24,195 bases of DNA from Flavobacteriales bacterium (GCA_015663855.1 DQRJ01000051.1:1-24195); one strand, 5' to 3'. Shown: positions 9,745 to 18,285, counted from the first letter of the stretch. The notes: generated by a model from the sequence alone, not told the origin. Program-made: numbers and translations.

Positions 9745-10952
9745 GCTACTACAGCTGCGACAGCATCTGCCGCTTCTTGGAGAAGAATAACAGAAGTTAC
9801 TTCAAGTCCAGATTCATCGATAAGCTTCTTCGCCTCAGTAGCGTTAGTTCCTTGCAAACGCACAATGATAGGGACTTGAATATTGCCCATGTTTCTGTAT
9901 GCATCAACAACACCTTGAGCAACACGGTCACATCTAACGATTCCTCCGAAGATATTTACAAGTATAGCTTTAACTGAAGAGTCGCTTAGGATAATTCGGA
10001 AAGCTTGCTCAACACGAGCGGCATCAGCCGTACCTCCTACATCGAGAAAGTTTGCAGGCTCTCCTCCACTTAGCTTAATGATATCCATAGTAGCCATCGC
10101 AAGACCAGCACCGTTAACCATGCAACCCACATTTCCTTCGAGCTTAACGTAGCTCAATCCAACTTCATCTGCTTCCAACTCTGTTGGATCCTCCTCTGTT
10201 TTATCACGCATTGCAGCGTAATCAGGATGGCGATAGAGTGCATTATCATCAAGACTCACTTTAGAATCTACAGCAATAATTAAATTGTCTGATGTCTTTA
10301 GAACTGGGTTAATTTCAAACATAGAAGCATCACAACCTACATAAGCATCGTAAAGCTTAAACGTGAATTTCACCATTTGCTTATGAGCAAGACCTGCTAA
10401 TCCAAGGTTAAATGCAATTCTACGAGCTTGGAATCCTTGAAGACCTACACCAGGATCGATAGTTTCAGTATAGATAAGTTCAGGAGTGTTTTCAGCAACC
10501 GCTTCAATATCCATGCCGCCCTCAGGAGAATACATGATAATATTCTTTCCAGAAGATCTATCTAAAAGGACTGACATATAGTACTCTTCTGTCTCTGACT
10601 CTCCAGGATAGTAAACGTCTTGTGCAATAAGTATCTTATTTACCAGCTTTCCTTCTGTTGAAGTTTGGGCTGTAACAAGGTGACCCCCAAGAATACCTGC
10701 CGCAACTTCTTTCACCTTATCTAGTCCCTTTGCTAGAACCACACCATGAGAACCTGTTTCAGTAACAGTACCCTTCCCGCGTCCACCTGCATGGATTTGG
10801 GCTTTAAGTACAAACCACTCTGTTCCAGTATCCTCAGCCAATTTCAGTGCTGCCGTATGAGCCGCCTCTGGTGTGTCGGCGACTAGGCCTTCTTGAATAG
10901 CAACTCCAAAACTTTTAAGGATAGATTTACCCTGATACTCGTGAAGATTCAT
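9741..10952 (-). CDS. sucC: Succinyl-CoA synthetase (ADP-forming), beta subunit
   Basis: The 403-aa protein is slightly longer than E. coli SucC (388). It opens with MNLHEYQGKSILKSFGV and has an ATP-grasp domain with VLKAQIHAGGRGKG (about 48-61), FEINPVLKT, and the CoA-ligase domain with GNVGCMVNGAGLAMATMD, FLDVGGTA and VNIFGGIVRCD. It makes or uses succinyl-CoA in the TCA cycle with SucD, which carries the phosphohistidine. sucD is not adjacent: the next gene on either side is unrelated, so the complex is encoded at two loci. ATG at 10952 has A-rich context and no SD. A TAACTTTG -7 element lies 32 nt upstream. The gene converges tail to tail with the O-methyltransferase, sharing CTAA. Confidence 0.97.
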   Translation of the reverse strand: MNLHEYQGKSILKSFGVAIQEGLVADTPEAAHTAALKLAEDTGTEWFVLKAQIHAGGRGKGTVTETGSHGVVLAKGLDKVKEVAAGILGGHLVTAQTSTEGKLVNKILIAQDVYYPGESETEEYYMSVLLDRSSGKNIIMYSPEGGMDIEAVAENTPELIYTETIDPGVGLQGFQARRIAFNLGLAGLAHKQMVKFTFKLYDAYVGCDASMFEINPVLKTSDNLIIAVDSKVSLDDNALYRHPDYAAMRDKTEEDPTELEADEVGLSYVKLEGNVGCMVNGAGLAMATMDIIKLSGGEPANFLDVGGTADAARVEQAFRIILSDSSVKAILVNIFGGIVRCDRVAQGVVDAYRNMGNIQVPIIVRLQGTNATEAKKLIDESGLEVTSVILLQEAADAVAAVVA

Positions 10953-10983
10953 TATTCTGCAATTAAGCGTTCATTTTCGGGCG

Positions 10984-11011
10984 CAAAGTTAGGCAATTTA
11001 AGTGCCTCAAA
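10984..11011 (-). promoter_or_regulatory. Candidate sucC promoter
   Basis: On the minus strand TAACTTTG (10984-10991) is a perfect TAnnTTTG. A TTTG (11008-11011) lies upstream but with a spacing of 16 nt, shorter than the 19 nt of the rRNA promoters, so the -33 assignment is uncertain. It would give a 5' UTR of roughly 25 nt. Confidence 0.6.
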
Positions 11012-11027
11012 TGCGTAGATTGCACAT

Positions 11028-11684
11028 GTGATCAATGTAAAAAATATACACAAGGCATTTGGTAGCCTTGAGGTACTGAAAGGTATCACCTTAAATGTAG
11101 CTAAAGGTGAGGTAGTAAGCATAGTGGGAGCGTCTGGTGCGGGTAAAACCACATTGCTTCAAATACTTGGCACTCTGGACGTTGCGACTTCCGGAGAGTT
11201 GCTTATCGCAGACCAAACCACATTTAACCTCTCCCGCTCCGGTCTTGCCGACTTCCGAAATAAGCACATTGGATTCGTTTTTCAATTTCACAGGCTACTA
11301 CCTGAATTTACTGCCCTAGAAAATGTGATCATACCCGCATGGATTGCAGGAACTCGTGACGAAGAGGCTGAAAAGAGGGGGAAGATGCTACTTCGGGATT
11401 TGGGATTAGAAAATCGGGAGAGCCACCTCCCTTCAGAACTTTCAGGAGGAGAACAACAAAGAGTCGCAGTTGCTAGAGCGTTAATGAACGAACCTGACGT
11501 GTTACTTGCCGATGAACCTTCGGGAAATCTCGACTCTGAAAACGCAGCTCTACTCCACGACTTATTCTTTGAGCTTCGTGATAAGCTTGGGATCACAATT
11601 ATTATCGTTACCCACAACGAAGAACTCGCGGCCCGAGCCGATCGAACTTTGAGAATGGCTGACGGGAATATCATTGCTGACTAA
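11028..11684 (+). CDS. lolD: ABC transporter ATPase, LolD-like
   Basis: The 218-aa ATPase has Walker A GASGAGKTT (34-42), a Q-loop at Gln86, signature LSGGEQ (138-143), Walker B VLLADE (158-163), D-loop SGNLD and switch His196. The length and the LPSELSGGEQQRVAVARAL wording match the MacB/LolD group that powers lipoprotein release (LolCDE) or related exporters. No permease gene is next to it, which is common for lolD in Bacteroidota; FtsE or another MacB-type ATPase is the main alternative. The start is GTG at 11028 (GTG ATC AAT): the only other in-frame codons back to the stop at 11016-11018 are ATT, GCA and CAT. acs follows after 1 nt, so they are cotranscribed. Confidence 0.85.
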   Translation: MINVKNIHKAFGSLEVLKGITLNVAKGEVVSIVGASGAGKTTLLQILGTLDVATSGELLIADQTTFNLSRSGLADFRNKHIGFVFQFHRLLPEFTALENVIIPAWIAGTRDEEAEKRGKMLLRDLGLENRESHLPSELSGGEQQRVAVARALMNEPDVLLADEPSGNLDSENAALLHDLFFELRDKLGITIIIVTHNEELAARADRTLRMADGNIIAD

Positions 11685-11685
11685 T

Positions 11686-13584
11686 ATGAATAAAATTAAT
11701 AGCATAGAAGAATATCACGAAGAGTATTCTAAGAGTGTGAGAGATCCAGAGGGGTTTTGGGCTGAAAAAGCCGATACATTCCTATGGAAGAAGAAATGGA
11801 ACGAGGTGCTAGAGTGGGATTTTGACGCGCCTTCTGTGAAATGGTTTATGGGAGCGAAGCTGAACATCACCGAGAATTGCCTCGATAGACATCTTGAAAA
11901 TTCAGGTGATAAAGTGGCTATTCTTTGGGAACCAAACGACCCGAACGAAAGCTCGATTAAGCTTACTTACAAAGAGCTGCATAGTCGAGTATGTGCTTTT
12001 GCGAACGTGTTGAAGCGAAATGGGGCGAAGAAGGGAGATAGAATTTGCCTGTATATGCCGATGACTCCGGAGCTTGCAATCGCGACTCTAGCCTGTGCGA
12101 GGATTGGGGCTGTGCACTCTGTCGTTTTCGCCGGGTTTTCCGCTCGATCTTTAGAGGATAGGATAAATGACGCCACTTGTAATATTGTGGTTACAGCCGA
12201 TGGTGGGTTTCGAGGGGCGAAAACTATACAGTTGAAGAGCATTGTCGATAAAGCATTAGAAAACTGTCCAAGTATAGAAAGGAGTATCGTTTTAAAGAGG
12301 ACGGGCGAAGAAGTTAAGATGGAGGCGGGCAGAGATGTTTGGCTTCACGAAGAGTTGAGTCGAGTTGATGACGTTTGTCCGGCGGAAATTATGGATAGCG
12401 AGGATATGCTGTTCGTCCTTTACACATCTGGATCGACTGGGAAACCGAAAGGTGTCGTTCATACTTGTGGGGGATATATGGTATACGCTGAGTATAGTTT
12501 CCGAAACGTCTTTCAATACGAGAAAGACGATATCTATTGGTGTACCGCAGATATCGGGTGGATTACTGGACATACCTATATAGTATATGGCCCACTTCTC
12601 GCAGGGGCAACTACGGTAATGTTTGAGGGAGTACCTACTTACCCTGACGCAGGAAGGTTTTGGGATATATGTGACAAGCATAAAGTAAATATTTTCTATA
12701 CAGCGCCTACAGCGATTAGAGCACTTCAAGCTTGTGATATCTCGCTTGTAAAAAAGCATAAACTAGATTCGCTACGCGTGTTAGGATCTGTCGGAGAACC
12801 TATTAATGAGGAGGCGTGGCATTGGTATAACGACGAGATTGGAAAAGGACGATGTCCCATTGTAGATACTTGGTGGCAAACTGAAACTGGAGGGATTATG
12901 ATATCGCCACTTGCGGGTTTGACCCCCTTAAAGCCGAGTTACGCTACCCTACCACTTCCTGGAATACAGCCTTGCCTTGTCGATGCTGATGGAAATGAGA
13001 TTGTGGGAAATGATGTTCAAGGGAACCTTTGCATAAAGTATCCATGGCCGAGTATGATTCGCACTACCTATGGAGATCACAATCGATGTAAAGAAGTTTA
13101 TTTCTCTGCCTACAAAGGGAAATATTTTACTGGGGACGGATGCCGCAGAGATGAAGATGGGTTTTATCGAATTACAGGAAGAGTTGACGACGTTATTAAT
13201 GTGAGTGGTCACAGGTTCGGGACTGCCGAAATTGAAGCTGCTATCGACGAACATGAAAATGTAGTCGAAACCGCCGTCGTAGGATATCCCCACGAAATTA
13301 AAGGTCAAGGAATTTACGCATATGCTATCTGCCACGACACTAACGTGGATATAGCTTTATTCATACAGGAAATCAATAAAACGGTAACTGAAATTATAGG
13401 GCCTATAGCTAAGCCCGATAAAATCCAAATCGTACACGGCCTGCCTAAGACTCGATCTGGAAAGATTATGCGTCGAATTCTTCGGAAAATCGCTGAAGGT
13501 GACGTGAGTAATCTCGGAGACACTTCTACGTTACTTGACCCAAGTGTTGTTGAGGAAATAAAAGCCGGAGCGAGTTTGGAATAA
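11686..13584 (+). CDS. acs: Acetyl-CoA synthetase (AMP-forming)
   Basis: I prefer ATG 11686 (632 aa), 1 nt after the lolD stop. A TTG at 11674 in the same frame would add four residues inside lolD. Adenylate-forming motifs are LYTSGSTGKPKGVVHT (P-loop), DTWWQTETGG, YFTGDGCRRDEDGFYRITGR, and PKTRSGKIMRRIL with Lys593, the residue that is acetylated to switch the enzyme off in studied bacteria. The N-terminal region (SKSVRDPEGFWAE, LWKKKWNEVLEWDF) and the WWQTETGG acetate pocket separate it from longer-chain ligases. It turns acetate, ATP and CoA into acetyl-CoA. Its TAA abuts the stop of the convergent hydrolase with no spacer. There is no promoter of its own in view. Confidence 0.96.
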   Translation: MNKINSIEEYHEEYSKSVRDPEGFWAEKADTFLWKKKWNEVLEWDFDAPSVKWFMGAKLNITENCLDRHLENSGDKVAILWEPNDPNESSIKLTYKELHSRVCAFANVLKRNGAKKGDRICLYMPMTPELAIATLACARIGAVHSVVFAGFSARSLEDRINDATCNIVVTADGGFRGAKTIQLKSIVDKALENCPSIERSIVLKRTGEEVKMEAGRDVWLHEELSRVDDVCPAEIMDSEDMLFVLYTSGSTGKPKGVVHTCGGYMVYAEYSFRNVFQYEKDDIYWCTADIGWITGHTYIVYGPLLAGATTVMFEGVPTYPDAGRFWDICDKHKVNIFYTAPTAIRALQACDISLVKKHKLDSLRVLGSVGEPINEEAWHWYNDEIGKGRCPIVDTWWQTETGGIMISPLAGLTPLKPSYATLPLPGIQPCLVDADGNEIVGNDVQGNLCIKYPWPSMIRTTYGDHNRCKEVYFSAYKGKYFTGDGCRRDEDGFYRITGRVDDVINVSGHRFGTAEIEAAIDEHENVVETAVVGYPHEIKGQGIYAYAICHDTNVDIALFIQEINKTVTEIIGPIAKPDKIQIVHGLPKTRSGKIMRRILRKIAEGDVSNLGDTSTLLDPSVVEEIKAGASLE

Positions 13585-14544
13585 TCAGTTCAATAGGTGT
13601 CCTTTCATAAATTCTTTGGAGAATTCAAACGAGGCTTTTCTCGCATCAATATTCCCGCCATACATAGGTCCTTTTTTAGCGCAAAAAGCAAGACTAATTT
13701 TTTGCATAAATGGTGTTCTTATGGGAAAATTAAATCTTTTTGTTAGAACCATTCCATCATCTCTCATGTCATAACGACAGTCTGTAAGTATATAACCGTT
13801 AGGGTCAACTATGGGTCCCGAATCTCTGTCAAATGCATGATGTGATTCCTTATAAACAATAATATTTATATCAGCACCTGTATCATGTAATTTGTTTACT
13901 AATTCGACACACTGATCTGCAGGAGTCCAATTATCTAACTCGCCGATTAGAATAGTCATTGGTGAAGAAGTGAAATCTAAATTTAAAGGCTCAACAATAC
14001 AGGGAGGATAATAGGCAAGGTGAGCAACAAAATGATGAGTGGGATTTATTGCTTTTCTTATAGGATTCCAACCTGAATAAAGAGCCACCCCACCACCTAA
14101 ACTCCAACCGGTAATTGCGACTTTTTTTGAATCAATATTGGGATGTTGACTTACTGCATCAAGAGCTCTGTAGCTATCCAGAATCATCATCGCAGTTGTC
14201 ACAGAAATTTGGCTTCCCACTGTAGAAGTTACATTTCTACTTTCGAAGCTTTTTATCTCAAATGTTGCAATCCCCATTTCGTTATACATCTTAATGTATT
14301 CAAGATGATGAGCAGCCCACCCTTTACTTCCAGCAAGAGCAATAATCAAAGGGAATTTCTGGTTTATTATATTTGTTTCAGGAAGGTTTAGTGTGCCGAA
14401 TACTTCCTGTGTTTCTTGCTTCTCTAGATTAACGATTATGTCTCTAAAAGTAAATGGATTTGCGCTATTAAAATCTATTCTTTCTTGAGCAAGAAAGGGT
14501 TGTATGGTAAGGTAAATTAATATCGTAGCGTACAACTTATTCAT
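13585..14544 (-). CDS. Secreted alpha/beta hydrolase (dienelactone hydrolase-like)
   Basis: The 319-aa protein has a signal peptide (about 1-19, ending PFLAQ) and an alpha/beta-hydrolase fold. The nucleophile elbow is GWSLGGG (Ser148), the acid is probably Asp204 in LIGELDNW, and the base His236 in YKESHHAFD; the strand FPLIIALAGSKGW precedes the oxyanion region. This matches the dienelactone hydrolase family, used on many esters. A Cys-type nucleophile, as in true dienelactone hydrolase, is not seen. The substrate is unknown. The stretch looks more A/T-rich and poorer in CpG codons than acs beside it, a possible sign of separate origin. The stop TGA (13585-13587) directly abuts the acs stop. 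Confidence 0.8.
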   Translation of the reverse strand: MNKLYATILIYLTIQPFLAQERIDFNSANPFTFRDIIVNLEKQETQEVFGTLNLPETNIINQKFPLIIALAGSKGWAAHHLEYIKMYNEMGIATFEIKSFESRNVTSTVGSQISVTTAMMILDSYRALDAVSQHPNIDSKKVAITGWSLGGGVALYSGWNPIRKAINPTHHFVAHLAYYPPCIVEPLNLDFTSSPMTILIGELDNWTPADQCVELVNKLHDTGADINIIVYKESHHAFDRDSGPIVDPNGYILTDCRYDMRDDGMVLTKRFNFPIRTPFMQKISLAFCAKKGPMYGGNIDARKASFEFSKEFMKGHLLN

Positions 14545-14600
14545 ACTAAATATTTTGTTTAATGTAAGGCTCTCCTTAATCAGGACATTGTTTTATACGT

Positions 14601-14616
14601 AGTGTTGTTGAACACT
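14601..14616. other. Intergenic hairpin
   Basis: AGTGTT and AACACT pair around a 4-nt loop GTTG in the 91-nt gap between two minus-strand genes. On minus no clean U-run follows it, so it is at best a weak terminator of the upstream T9SS cargo gene (14636-15772). Confidence 0.3.
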
Positions 14617-14635
14617 TCTTTCCAAAAACAATCAA

Positions 14636-15772
14636 TTAATCCACCAATAACGAAGAAGAGAATAGGATCTCCGCATCATGAGAGAACAGTGAAATGAGGT
14701 AAATACCTCGCTCTAATTTTGAATCTACCTTAAGCTCGGACTGTGACGAATCGACATTTTCCGAATAAACCTCCCTGCCAGACGAATCGTAGATTTTAAA
14801 ACTATCTACTTTCGCGACTAGCGAATTAAGGGCGATGGAAAATGAACTGCTTGCAGGGTTAGGGAAAACTACTGGGCTTTCAAATTTCGACACCTCAAAG
14901 ACTCCATCGTTTGGACAATAAATCCCGTTCGGAGCATTTTGTGGCAAAGAGAAATCTGGGTCAGTAATAATCGTGTGAATCATTACATCGACACTCTCTA
15001 AAAGTTCCGGAGAACAAAGTTCCCACTCTTCATCAATAGCTTCACAAATATCTGGCGTGTTTAAAACACCCATATTCGATGCTAAAGCCCAATACAGATA
15101 TTCTATCTCCATACATTCGTAATCGCACGTAACATCCGAATAATGAAACCAAGCTTCCTCGGGGTAAGACCCTGGAACACCAAGGAACTGTCCTCCTCTA
15201 GCGATATCCATAGATTGAGCGAGTTGGGATGCCCCTGGAGGTGATAAGGCGAAGGTGTTCGGGTAAATATCGACATGACCACATCCATTGATCGTGTGTA
15301 GAATTTCTTCTAGAGAGGCTTCCTCGAACCAATTCAATGGATTATTAGGTGACACCTCATCAGCATAAAGAACAGCATGAAGGCAGAAGGGACCATCCTC
15401 ATTCTCCATCATTGCGATTTCGGCTAATGAACCTTCCTCGTTGAAAATAGGCATCACAGCATTTACACTTGCGAGATATGTGCCGAGGGAATCATCATCG
15501 ATAATACCGTTTTCGTCATTATCTAGAAGTTCAGCACCGATTGAAGCGGCATGTAGCAGTTTTGAATCGCTCACTCCTGGCTCTGCATAAAATTTAAGGC
15601 ATCCTAGAACCTCTATGTATCTATCAAATTCCTGAAAAGCAGGGGATGAAGAATCGGGGTTAGGAAGAATGTCTAGACAAGATGAGGTTTGGGCTAAAGA
15701 AGACGAAAAAACTAGCAATACAAGTGCAGAAAATGAAAAACTTTTAATTATGCATGCATAGCTTTTAATCAT
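14636..15772 (-). CDS. Uncharacterised secreted protein with T9SS type A sorting domain
   Basis: The 378-aa protein has a signal peptide (about 1-28, SSSLAQ). I do not recognise a named family for the central region (about 30-290). Visible there are a Ca-loop-like stretch DNDENGIIDDD (84-94), a Glu/His-rich motif EEILHTINGCGH (155-166) reminiscent of metal-binding helices but lacking HExxH, and about a dozen cysteines, including CDYEC (216-220), that suggest disulphides. The C-terminal part (about 295-378) reads VVFPNPASSSFSI, SFKIYDSSGREVYS and RGIYLISL, a type A T9SS sorting domain. It is likely exported across the outer membrane. It follows the copper ATPase on the same strand after 54 nt; a link to copper is not shown. 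A metal-dependent hydrolase is one possibility. Confidence 0.75.
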   Translation of the reverse strand: MIKSYACIIKSFSFSALVLLVFSSSLAQTSSCLDILPNPDSSSPAFQEFDRYIEVLGCLKFYAEPGVSDSKLLHAASIGAELLDNDENGIIDDDSLGTYLASVNAVMPIFNEEGSLAEIAMMENEDGPFCLHAVLYADEVSPNNPLNWFEEASLEEILHTINGCGHVDIYPNTFALSPPGASQLAQSMDIARGGQFLGVPGSYPEEAWFHYSDVTCDYECMEIEYLYWALASNMGVLNTPDICEAIDEEWELCSPELLESVDVMIHTIITDPDFSLPQNAPNGIYCPNDGVFEVSKFESPVVFPNPASSSFSIALNSLVAKVDSFKIYDSSGREVYSENVDSSQSELKVDSKLERGIYLISLFSHDAEILFSSSLLVD

Positions 15773-15826
15773 GGTGTAATGTACACAAAAGATCCTTACT
15801 CAGCTCGGGTAGATGAAGTAAACTGA

Positions 15827-18154
15827 TCAGCCATCATACTGATCAGTATTAAGGAGTTTCGACCATGTGAGGCGGGTACGTAATAGAGCAACTCCCACAA
15901 CGGTCATAGAACTAATCGGCATTAGAATGGCCGCAATTACAGGGGTGAGCAAGCCCTGTACCGCAAAAGAAAGTCCTATCGCATTGTACAGGAATGAAAT
16001 GCCGAATAGTATGTAGACCGTGGTTTGTGCCTTGCGAGCGAATCGCATCATTCCGCCCCACGATCTAAGACTTCTCGCATCGAGGATGAGATCTGACGAA
16101 GGTGAGAAAGCGTACAAGTCATCGACCACTGCGACTCCAAGATCCGAACTTTGAAGGGCGGCAGCGTCGTTAAGACCGTCCCCGACCATGGCTACTTTAG
16201 AGGAATCGGACTGACTTTGAAGCTCTTCGATGTAAGTTCTCTTTTCCTCGGGTGTTTGCTCGAACTTCATGTATTCCTCAGCGAACCACTTACTGAAAAT
16301 AGAACGTTCAGAATTAGAGTCTCCGCTAAGAAGATGAAGAGTGTAGTGCTTGCTTAACTCTCGTAGTTCTTTATCAACTCCCGCACGAATAGGCTTTGCA
16401 AAACTGAATCGACCTACATGATTGTCATTCACTTTCACGTAAACATAGGAGACTTGGAAGCCATCGTCTGTGCGTTCTTTATTGTTCGAATAATTGCTAT
16501 CTGAGGCAATCCATTTTTTAGAACCGATTTGGACTTTAAAACCATCCAGTTCACCTTGCACACCCGCACCTACCGTCTCTTGAAAATTCAAAACCTCGCT
16601 CTTACTCCCAGTCCAAAACCTTGCAATCGCACGACTCATGGGGTGGGCACTTTGGTTTGCCAAAGTCGAAACCGCAGACATTAAGTCTTTCGAAAGATCA
16701 TCTGTTGAGACTCCTTCGAAATCTAGTTTAAACTCTTTAGATGGAGTTAAAGTTCCCGTTTTATCGAAAACCAAATGCTTAACTCTCGCCATCCTCTCAA
16801 CTACCATAGTATTCTTCAAATACGCTCCCTCTCTCCCGAGCAGCCTTAAAACAGATCCGTAAGTAAACGGCAAACTGAGGGCTAGTGCACAAGGACACGC
16901 AACTATCAAGGTTGCCGTAAAGGCTTCCCATGCGATGGACAAATCAACTATAAACCAAAAAAACAAAGTCCCGAACGCCACAAACAGAACAGCCAAAGTA
17001 AAGTGCTTCGAAATTCTATCTATGGGGTCTTTTATACTCCTATCGTTTTTCTTAGAAAATGTTTCAGAATTCCAAAGTCGAGTAAGCTGACTTTGCTCAA
17101 CCGGTCTTACCACTCTGAGAATAATAGCCCCTCCGAGTTGACGCCCCCCCGCTTCGATTTCAGCTCCCTCTTTAACTTTCTCTGGATGACTTTCACCAGT
17201 AGTGAACGATTTATCGAGCAAACCCTCGCCTGCTATTAGAATAGCATCAGCAGGAACAATTTCCCCATGGTGGATCCGAATAACATCTCCCGTCTTAAGA
17301 TCAGAAATCGGTGTGGAGACAAGTAGCCCTTCACTATCCTCCTTCATCACATTAATCGGAAACCAGCTTTTATAGTCGCGCTCGTAGTTGAGGTCATCAT
17401 AAGTTTTGGTTTGGTACCACTTGCCTATTAGAAGGAAAAAGACCAAACCGGCCAATGAATCGAAGTAGCCCATCCCACCATTCTGCATAACATCGAGGGT
17501 ACTTCTGATGAAGAGGGTCGCGATACCTAAAGCAACCGGGACATCAATATTCAGGACCTTCGCCCTTAGTGCGTTGTATGCACTAGAGAAGTACACGGCG
17601 CCACTAAAAAACACAACGGGAATCGAAATAAAGAGGGATATCAATCCGAAATAGTCCTTAAACTCCGACAACGCAAAATCCTCTCCTCCGAAATACTCAC
17701 TTAATGCCAGTAGCATAATACTCACGAAAGCAAAACCCGCAACAGCCAATTTCACGATTAGACCTCGCTTAGACTTCATTACATCTTCGTTAGTTTTCTC
17801 CTGAAATTCAGGAGTGTACCCTAACTCTTCTAACCAGGCTGCTAATTCACTTAACGGAAGCTTAGTTCTATCAAATGCTACTGTAAGTTGCTTATTTGCA
17901 AAGTTTACTTGAGCTCTATTTACAGCCGAATTCTTTTTCGGTAAGCGCTCAAGAAGAGAGACGCACGAAGCGCACGCTATTCCAGGAATGAAAAACTGAA
18001 CAATTCCTCCTTCATCGGTGTCTCTAACATATTTCTCGTAAAATTCATCTCTATCTAAATGTCCCCACTTAGCAAAACCCGATGGCGTATCAAACCCCGA
18101 TACTCCATCTTGATACTTGCCACTATTAAGGGATGTAGGACAATTTTCTTCCAT
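15827..18154 (-). CDS. Copper-transporting P-type ATPase (CcoI/FixI-like)
   Basis: The 775-aa P1B-ATPase has one heavy-metal domain with GIACASC (Cys61, Cys64), paired transmembrane helices, the TGES actuator motif (319-322), the ion channel motif CPCALALS (Cys420, Cys422), the phosphorylated DKTGTLT (Asp464), SAHPMSRAI, and the hinge GDGLND. CPC with this layout points to copper(I) export to the periplasm. The stretch before the metal domain (VRDTDEGGIVQFFIPGIACASC) resembles Bacteroidota CcoI, which feeds copper to cbb3 oxidase. Typical CcoI proteins of the phylum also start with a Cys-rich zinc-ribbon-like module; here only Cys5 is left. No oxidase genes adjoin it. It is divergent from the marR-fad operon. 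Confidence 0.9.
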   Translation of the reverse strand: MEENCPTSLNSGKYQDGVSGFDTPSGFAKWGHLDRDEFYEKYVRDTDEGGIVQFFIPGIACASCVSLLERLPKKNSAVNRAQVNFANKQLTVAFDRTKLPLSELAAWLEELGYTPEFQEKTNEDVMKSKRGLIVKLAVAGFAFVSIMLLALSEYFGGEDFALSEFKDYFGLISLFISIPVVFFSGAVYFSSAYNALRAKVLNIDVPVALGIATLFIRSTLDVMQNGGMGYFDSLAGLVFFLLIGKWYQTKTYDDLNYERDYKSWFPINVMKEDSEGLLVSTPISDLKTGDVIRIHHGEIVPADAILIAGEGLLDKSFTTGESHPEKVKEGAEIEAGGRQLGGAIILRVVRPVEQSQLTRLWNSETFSKKNDRSIKDPIDRISKHFTLAVLFVAFGTLFFWFIVDLSIAWEAFTATLIVACPCALALSLPFTYGSVLRLLGREGAYLKNTMVVERMARVKHLVFDKTGTLTPSKEFKLDFEGVSTDDLSKDLMSAVSTLANQSAHPMSRAIARFWTGSKSEVLNFQETVGAGVQGELDGFKVQIGSKKWIASDSNYSNNKERTDDGFQVSYVYVKVNDNHVGRFSFAKPIRAGVDKELRELSKHYTLHLLSGDSNSERSIFSKWFAEEYMKFEQTPEEKRTYIEELQSQSDSSKVAMVGDGLNDAAALQSSDLGVAVVDDLYAFSPSSDLILDARSLRSWGGMMRFARKAQTTVYILFGISFLYNAIGLSFAVQGLLTPVIAAILMPISSMTVVGVALLRTRLTWSKLLNTDQYDG

Positions 18155-18190
18155 TTTTTCTTACCTCACCAGCCGATCTGAAATAGCATT

Positions 18191-18211
18191 TGATATGTAT
18201 TTATCAGATAA
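18191..18211. promoter_or_regulatory. Overlapping inverted repeats in the divergent region
   Basis: TGATA-6 nt-TATCA (18191-18206) overlaps the odd palindrome TTATC-A-GATAA (18201-18211). They lie between the copper ATPase gene and marR, where regulator sites are expected. Which protein binds, if any, is not known. Confidence 0.3.
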
Positions 18212-18245
18212 CTTATTGCTCTTGCAATCTACAACCGAAATTTAT

Positions 18246-18257
18246 TATGCACGCATA
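18246..18257. promoter_or_regulatory. Candidate MarR operator
   Basis: TATGCACGCATA is an inverted repeat with 5-nt arms (TATGC/GCATA) and a 2-nt centre. It ends 1 nt before the -7 element at 18259, in the spacer of the marR promoter, the classic place for autorepression by a MarR dimer. A near-identical palindrome (TATGCATGCATA) occurs at 15749-15760 inside the signal-peptide codons of the T9SS cargo gene. Confidence 0.45.
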
Positions 18258-18258
18258 G

Positions 18259-18266
18259 TAACTTTG
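18259..18266 (+). promoter_or_regulatory. -7 element of the marR-fadNAE promoter
   Basis: TAACTTTG is a perfect TAnnTTTG, 19 nt before the ATG at 18286. No good TTTG is found 19 nt upstream (the bases there are CCGA), so the -33 element is weak. That would suit a promoter whose output depends on regulation. The 5' UTR would be short. Confidence 0.6.
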
Positions 18267-18285
18267 TACTATCTTGCAACCCCAA

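Noticed and set aside
11288..11674. 128-codon open frame on minus.
   Set aside because: It mirrors the LolD coding strand, is Ser-rich and low in complexity, and has no promoter.
11674..11685. TTG start for acs, overlapping lolD.
   Set aside because: ATG at 11686, 1 nt after the lolD stop, is the better start, and the family N-terminus does not need the extra four residues.
12292..12759. 155-codon open frame on minus.
   Set aside because: It is antisense to the acs gene core, where the plus-strand frame has unmistakable motifs.
15821..15844. Two copies of ACTGATCAG 10 nt apart at the end of the copper ATPase gene.
   Set aside because: They are coding (codons for Thr-Asp-Gln and the stop region), short, and have no further repeat structure.
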